A stretch of 64,000 bases of DNA from SIG565 sp045594065 (GTDB taxonomy: Bacteria > Bacillota > Clostridia > Oscillospirales > Acutalibacteraceae). Below are positions 60,117 to 64,000 of this stretch, in pieces (within the stretch, counting starts at the first letter, position 1; each line of letters starts with the position of its first letter). The position numbers and the translations under genes were made by a program. The stretch is taken from assembly GCA_045594065.1 (NCBI GenBank), contig JAZNXU010000017.1:1-64000 (forward strand), written 5' to 3'. The notes beneath the pieces were generated by a model. That model saw nothing but the letters and a program-made list of their open reading frames with translations, made no database searches and was not told where the DNA came from.

Positions 60117-61079
60117 TTATTTATTAAGTGCTTTAATTCGGCGAATGTCTTTGCCGTAAAATGGTATCAATTTATAGTTGCCAACAATTCTTGAAGAAAC
60201 TCGCGCTGTGTAATACTCTTCAATTTGTGAAAAAGAAAGATTTGTGTTAATTATTGTAGGCAGTGAGTTATTTATTCGAGTATTAATTATGTTATTTACT
60301 AGATTTTTTGCGAAAGAGGACTGAATTTCTGCCCCTAAATCATCTATAACCAATAAGTCAATGTTAAGTATTGCATCAAGTTTGTCCATACTACCGGCGT
60401 TTAATAAATATTCGTTTTGTACTTGTAAAAATAAATTCTGTGCCGAGCCGTATATAACACCATAGCCTTTTTCAATTACAGATTTTATAATAGCCATTGT
60501 TAGGTGCGTTTTACCAAGTCCAACATTACCTATTAATATTAGGTTTTCGGAGTGTCGAGAAAAGCTGTCAGCATAGTTCTTTATTGTGTTAAAGATGTTG
60601 CCCATATGCTCTCGTGGATTTATACCGTCTTTGCCGGATACATCGGGATAGTATTTCAAATCAAAATTATGAAAGCCCTGTTCTTCAATAGGCATTTGCT
60701 CTGACATATCTTGCATAACTAATTTTTTAGCAATGAGCTTTACGCATTCGCAAAGTGAATTTCCTAAATACCCTGTATCGTTACATTTTTGACAAGAGGC
60801 AACAGGTGCTTGTATTTCAGTGCTTTTAAATATTTCTGCCTTTTTTGCTTGTAGCTCTGCTGATTTTAATTCATAAATTTTAACATCATCGGTTTTGCCC
60901 GCCATTGCCGCCATCATGGCTTTTGCGCCGATTGAAGAGAGTTCAGCATCAATGTCACCAAGTTCAGGCACAGAGTTATAAAGCTCGTTTAATCTTTGTT
61001 CGTATTGTTTTTGTCTTGCTTTTTTATCAGCAAGAATTATTTCGATTGCTTTTTTATAGTATCCATTATTATAAGCCAA
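60117..61079 (-). CDS. dnaI: DnaI/DnaC-like helicase loader ATPase
   Basis: A 320-residue AAA+ protein that loads replicative helicase. A Zn-binding N-terminal part (VASCQKCNDTGYLGNSLCECVK, in two pieces at about 93-118) precedes the ATPase domain with Walker A LIGNVGLGKTHL and Walker B LLVIDDLGAE. An SRIVGNYKLIPF sensor region ends it. The start is TTG 61079 after AAGGAGTGAT. It lies 6 bases after the dnaD-like gene, as in many Firmicutes primosome operons. Confidence 0.88.
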   Translation of the reverse strand: MAYNNGYYKKAIEIILADKKARQKQYEQRLNELYNSVPELGDIDAELSSIGAKAMMAAMAGKTDDVKIYELKSAELQAKKAEIFKSTEIQAPVASCQKCNDTGYLGNSLCECVKLIAKKLVMQDMSEQMPIEEQGFHNFDLKYYPDVSGKDGINPREHMGNIFNTIKNYADSFSRHSENLILIGNVGLGKTHLTMAIIKSVIEKGYGVIYGSAQNLFLQVQNEYLLNAGSMDKLDAILNIDLLVIDDLGAEIQSSFAKNLVNNIINTRINNSLPTIINTNLSFSQIEEYYTARVSSRIVGNYKLIPFYGKDIRRIKALNK

Positions 61080-61085
61080 TTAAGA

Positions 61086-62024
61086 TCACTCCTTATAACC
61101 GATATTTAGCATCGCATCTATTTCACTTATATCAGAACTTGCAAAAGTGGTATGCTTTTTCTTTTGGCTTTTGCGTGCGCTTTCTGCTTCTTCAATGTCC
61201 TTTATTGTAGTGTAACCATTAAGGTGCCAATTTTCAAGAATTCTTGCAGTGTATCGAATGTCGAATTTGGATTTTACATCTACGCATTTTTCATACGCCG
61301 CACGCAACATTTCACGCGAAAAGCCCCAATCCTTTACCCAGAGTCCCGCATATTCGAGCTCCTTTTTGCTTGCCATACGCGGCTCGATGCCAAAAGCGGC
61401 TTCAACAATTCTCCAAGCAGTTTTCTTTTCATACATTGCGGTTATGTATTTTTCGGCAGTGATTATACTGTCCACGCCGTTGTTAGTCCATTCAATAGCT
61501 GTACGTTCAATAAAGGACACATTTAATTTTGCTTCGGCCTTTGCATACTCTAGTAGCATAAGTATTAGGGATATATCCATTCCCAAATCATCAAACAGCC
61601 AGACTAAAGAGGATGTTTCATTAAATTTAAGAGATCTGCCGAACTTATTCTGTGCCTCCTGCAAAAGCTCGGCTATCTGCTCGTTTTCAGTGCCTCGGCG
61701 GATAATTTCTTCGCGGGAGGGCTTAACAACGGCAGATTTAACTACTTTTTTCGGCTCTCTGCTTTCGGCAACGGCAACACCGCCCGTTTTTGGTATAAAA
61801 ATTTGTGCAGCTCCCCAATAACTCAGCGCGTCGGCAACATCGCTTTCGGGTAGAGATAGGGCAGAGGCAATTTCCCCGTCGGCTGGATCCTCCGACAGGT
61901 GGCTTAAAACATATAAAAGCACCCTTAGCTGTGTGGGAGTAGCTAATTTTAAATGCTTCTCAGCCACTACCGATGGTACATTAAAGTTTTTTTGAAACAT
62001 TGCGGGATTTGCAAAATAATTCAT
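61086..62024 (-). CDS. DnaD-domain replication initiation protein
   Basis: A 312-residue primosomal protein. The N-terminal winged-helix-like region (KLATPTQLRVLLYVLSHLSEDPADGEIASAL, in part) has the sequence LRVLLYVLSHL, and one or two C-terminal DnaD helical domains follow (around 130-290) with YAKAEAKLNVSFIERTAIEW and the late RYTARILENWHLNGYTTIKDIE, typical of the DnaB/DnaD family. It works with the loader gene downstream. A short, AT-rich 230-base region lies between it and galE and holds the galE promoter. Confidence 0.88.
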   Translation of the reverse strand: MNYFANPAMFQKNFNVPSVVAEKHLKLATPTQLRVLLYVLSHLSEDPADGEIASALSLPESDVADALSYWGAAQIFIPKTGGVAVAESREPKKVVKSAVVKPSREEIIRRGTENEQIAELLQEAQNKFGRSLKFNETSSLVWLFDDLGMDISLILMLLEYAKAEAKLNVSFIERTAIEWTNNGVDSIITAEKYITAMYEKKTAWRIVEAAFGIEPRMASKKELEYAGLWVKDWGFSREMLRAAYEKCVDVKSKFDIRYTARILENWHLNGYTTIKDIEEAESARKSQKKKHTTFASSDISEIDAMLNIGYKE

Positions 62025-62196
62025 AATCTTACCCCAAATTATAATTTAGATAAATTATACCATTATTTTTTTGAATTGTAAACCGAGCGATTTTTTGAAA
62101 TTTCGCCCAAATCTACAATAAATTGAGCCCGAATTTAATTTTTCACGCAAAAAGCACCAAATATTGAATAAAAATAAATTTTATTTTATTATCTGC

Positions 62197-62225
62197 TTGA
62201 CAAAGTTGGTAAATTGGTATTTAAT
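62197..62225 (+). promoter_or_regulatory. galE promoter
   Basis: TTGACA (62197-62202), 17 bases, TTTAAT (62220-62225), 30 bases before the start. Confidence 0.78.
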
Positions 62226-62255
62226 TAAATTAGTACTTATTTGAGGTGATTATAA

Positions 62256-63269
62256 ATGGCAATTTTGGTTACAGGCGGAGCAGGCTATATAGGTTCGCAC
62301 ACCTGCATAGAAATGATTAAGGCAGGTCATGAAGTTGTTGTAATTGATAACCTTGATAATTCTAACAGTGAGGCTTTAAAGCGCGCTGAGGAAATAGCGG
62401 GTAAAAAGATTAAATTTTACGAAAATGATGTTCGCGATATGGCGGCGCTTGAGAAAATATTTTCCGAGAATGAAATCGATGCCGTTATCCATTTCGCAGG
62501 CTTAAAGGCGGTTGGTGAATCGGTGGTAAAGCCGATTGAATATTACGATAACAACCTTATAAGCACTTTAATGCTTTTAGAAGTTATGCGCAACTTCGGT
62601 GTTAAGAAGTTTGTATTTTCTTCTTCTGCTACGGTTTACGGGCTTTCAAAGGAAATGCCACTTAAAGAGGGTATGCCCATAGGCGCAATTAATCCCTACG
62701 GCAGAACAAAGCTGTTTATTGAAGAAATTCTTCGCGACCTTTATGTGTCAGATAACAGCTGGGGTATTGCAATACTTCGCTACTTTAACCCAATTGGCGC
62801 TCATCCCTCAGGCAAAATAGGTGAAGACCCCAAGGGAATTCCAAATAACCTTATGCCCTATATATCTCAGGTTGCTGTTGGCAGACGCGAGGCACTGCAC
62901 GTTTTCGGCAACGATTACAACACCGTTGACGGTACAGGCGTTCGCGACTATATTCATGTTTGCGATTTGGCTGTTGGTCATGTTAAGGCGGTTGAGTGGG
63001 CAATTAAGAATGAAAAGTGCGATGAATTCAACCTTGGCACAGGCAATGGAACGAGCGTGCTGCAGTTAAAGGATGCATTCCAAAAAGCCTCGGGCGTTGA
63101 AATACCGTATGTTATTGACCCTCGCCGTCCGGGTGACCCTGACGAGGTTTATGCCGATGCTTCAAAGGCTAAAGAAATACTCGGCTGGAAAGCCGAACTA
63201 GGTATTGAGGAGATGTGCCGCGATACTTGGAATTGGCAATCCAAAAATCCAAACGGATACAATAAATAA
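62256..63269 (+). CDS. galE: UDP-glucose 4-epimerase
   Basis: A 337-residue short-chain dehydrogenase-type epimerase interconverting UDP-glucose and UDP-galactose. The NAD-binding motif is GGAGYIGSHTCIEM (7-20). SSSATVYG has the catalytic Ser/Thr region, NPYGRTKLFIEE the Tyr-x-x-x-Lys pair, and RYFNPIGAHPSGKIGEDP and RRPGDPDEVYADASKAKEILGW the UDP-sugar site. The start follows TTGAGGTGA. Monocistronic with a terminator. Confidence 0.96.
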   Translation: MAILVTGGAGYIGSHTCIEMIKAGHEVVVIDNLDNSNSEALKRAEEIAGKKIKFYENDVRDMAALEKIFSENEIDAVIHFAGLKAVGESVVKPIEYYDNNLISTLMLLEVMRNFGVKKFVFSSSATVYGLSKEMPLKEGMPIGAINPYGRTKLFIEEILRDLYVSDNSWGIAILRYFNPIGAHPSGKIGEDPKGIPNNLMPYISQVAVGRREALHVFGNDYNTVDGTGVRDYIHVCDLAVGHVKAVEWAIKNEKCDEFNLGTGNGTSVLQLKDAFQKASGVEIPYVIDPRRPGDPDEVYADASKAKEILGWKAELGIEEMCRDTWNWQSKNPNGYNK

Positions 63270-63275
63270 AAAATT

Positions 63276-63305
63276 CCCGACTTCGAAAGAAGTCGGGCTT
63301 TTTTG
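63276..63305 (+). terminator. terminator after galE
   Basis: CCCGACTTC (63276-63284) pairs with GAAGTCGGG (63289-63297), followed by CTTTTTTG. Confidence 0.88.
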
Positions 63306-63341
63306 TTAGGTTAAAGAGGAAGGGGCTGTAGAGTGCGGACT

Positions 63342-64000
63342 TTAAGCGATAGGAATGTAGTAATATCGGTTTGTGTATAAATACTGCTCTCCGAGTGTTA
63401 AACCGTAGCCTTGTTCGGCAATATATGCACGAAACTCTGAACGCGGTGAGTAAATCTGTAAATCAATAAATTGGCTTAAATCCTCCGAATTAACTCCGCG
63501 ATAGATGCAAAGATATTTGTCACCGTTCAGCATTACATGATCAACAATCGTTTTGAAGTTTTGAGGCAGGTCGGTGGTATTTGGCGGGGCTAATCCAAAA
63601 TTATTGTAAAAAGCGGCATCGGTGGAATTACATTTCGGCACGCTCAGTTTGCCGTAATCTATTGTGTGATCGGCTTCGATTTCGTCGGTGGTGACATTGA
63701 AGAATTTATAATAATGAAGTCTGTCGGTCCCCGAGTCGTCCCAAGTAGCATCTGCCATATACCATTTGCCGTCAATAAGCACAGCATTCCACATATGGTT
63801 TGCCCCCAATATTCCATGTATCTGAGTGGCATTTATTCCTACGCGGTAGCAAAGGTATTGGAATAATTTTGTATAGCCCTCACAAACGGCTGAGCTCTCA
63901 CACGCGGCGCCGTAGGCATCAAACGAGTGGGTAACAAGCTCATAACCCTGCTTTACCGCCTCAGCGGTTTTACTATCGTATACTACATTATCCAAAATAT
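63342..64000 (-). CDS. transglutaminase-like protein (N terminus beyond window)
   Basis: At least 217 residues of an open frame that continues past the right edge. A transglutaminase/peptidase-like triad is visible: Cys in ESSAVCEGYTKLFQYL, His in GANHMWNAV, and Asp in ADATWDD, all in the correct order and spacing. The family includes exported cysteine proteases and cross-linkers of Firmicutes. An apparent TTG start at 63995 is probably internal, since the frame stays open to 64000. Signal peptide and full domain layout cannot be judged. Confidence 0.8.
   Translation of the reverse strand, partial: ILDNVVYDSKTAEAVKQGYELVTHSFDAYGAACESSAVCEGYTKLFQYLCYRVGINATQIHGILGANHMWNAVLIDGKWYMADATWDDSGTDRLHYYKFFNVTTDEIEADHTIDYGKLSVPKCNSTDAAFYNNFGLAPPNTTDLPQNFKTIVDHVMLNGDKYLCIYRGVNSEDLSQFIDLQIYSPRSEFRAYIAEQGYGLTLGEQYLYTNRYYYIPIA

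Noticed and set aside
1..64000. tRNA or rRNA genes
   Set aside because: No cloverleaf with GTTCRANNC-type T arm or rRNA-like stretch was recognised in intergenic regions by eye. A tRNAscan run would settle it.

Overview
The window looks like a chromosomal segment of an anaerobic, low-to-moderate GC gut Clostridia, probably Oscillospirales/Ruminococcaceae-like. The main pointers are a multisubunit NAD-linked [FeFe]-hydrogenase locus, a bile salt hydrolase homologue, N-acetylglucosamine and rhamnoside catabolism, DnaD/DnaI-type helicase loading, YhaO/YhaN nuclease genes and Gram-positive ribosome binding sites, with several TTG starts. No rRNA, tRNA or CRISPR array was found.

Layout. 1-3064 is the right part of a mobile element. 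It carries a large serine recombinase, an unusual array of eight small hairpins, a four-helix-bundle (TIGR02436/S23-like) gene and an ABC-type ATPase, and it ends inside a GH3 beta-glucosidase gene that it truncates. 4050-16305 is a sugar and nutrient region. It holds nagA and a ROK-like kinase, a TIM-barrel glycosidase, a NitT/TauT-type ABC importer, a cobalamin riboswitch driving a DUF4430 protein plus an ECF S component, a GH78 rhamnosidase and a bile salt hydrolase. 16345-31467 is mostly housekeeping: asnS, a UvrD/PcrA helicase, membrane proteins, metY-metA, TraX, pgk-tpiA-gpmI, trmL, a degenerate E2-like acyltransferase and fba. 31503-35798 is a PocR/AraC regulator divergent from an isomerase-aldolase-kinase operon for an unidentified sugar. 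35840-51690 has a GNAT gene broken by a stop codon, yhaO-yhaN, DUF951-prfA-tsaC-coaE-aminopeptidase, pth-mfd, a PrsA-like lipoprotein and asnA. 51793-60112 is the hydrogenase operon. 60117-64000 has dnaI/dnaD-like genes, galE and a partial transglutaminase.

How the genes work together. The hydrogenase operon encodes HydC-, HydB- and HydA-like subunits, with a regulatory cassette between HydC and the rest: two DRTGG proteins, two HATPase proteins, a PHP phosphoesterase and a hydrogenase-like Fe-S protein whose L1 loop has Ala in place of the proton-relay Cys. Two Rex-like operators precede it, which suggests NADH/NAD+ control. The cobalamin riboswitch has its own promoter and two mutually exclusive pairings around a terminator that contains the Shine-Dalgarno sequence, so corrinoid uptake is probably shut off by B12. 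Sugar genes feed glycolysis, whose enzymes are also here.

The least explained structure is the hairpin array at 1659-1831. Its linkers in the left and right halves are near reverse complements, and it delivers a promoter to a two-gene unit (four-helix protein and ATPase) whose reading frames overlap. I regard it as the best candidate for an undescribed system here.
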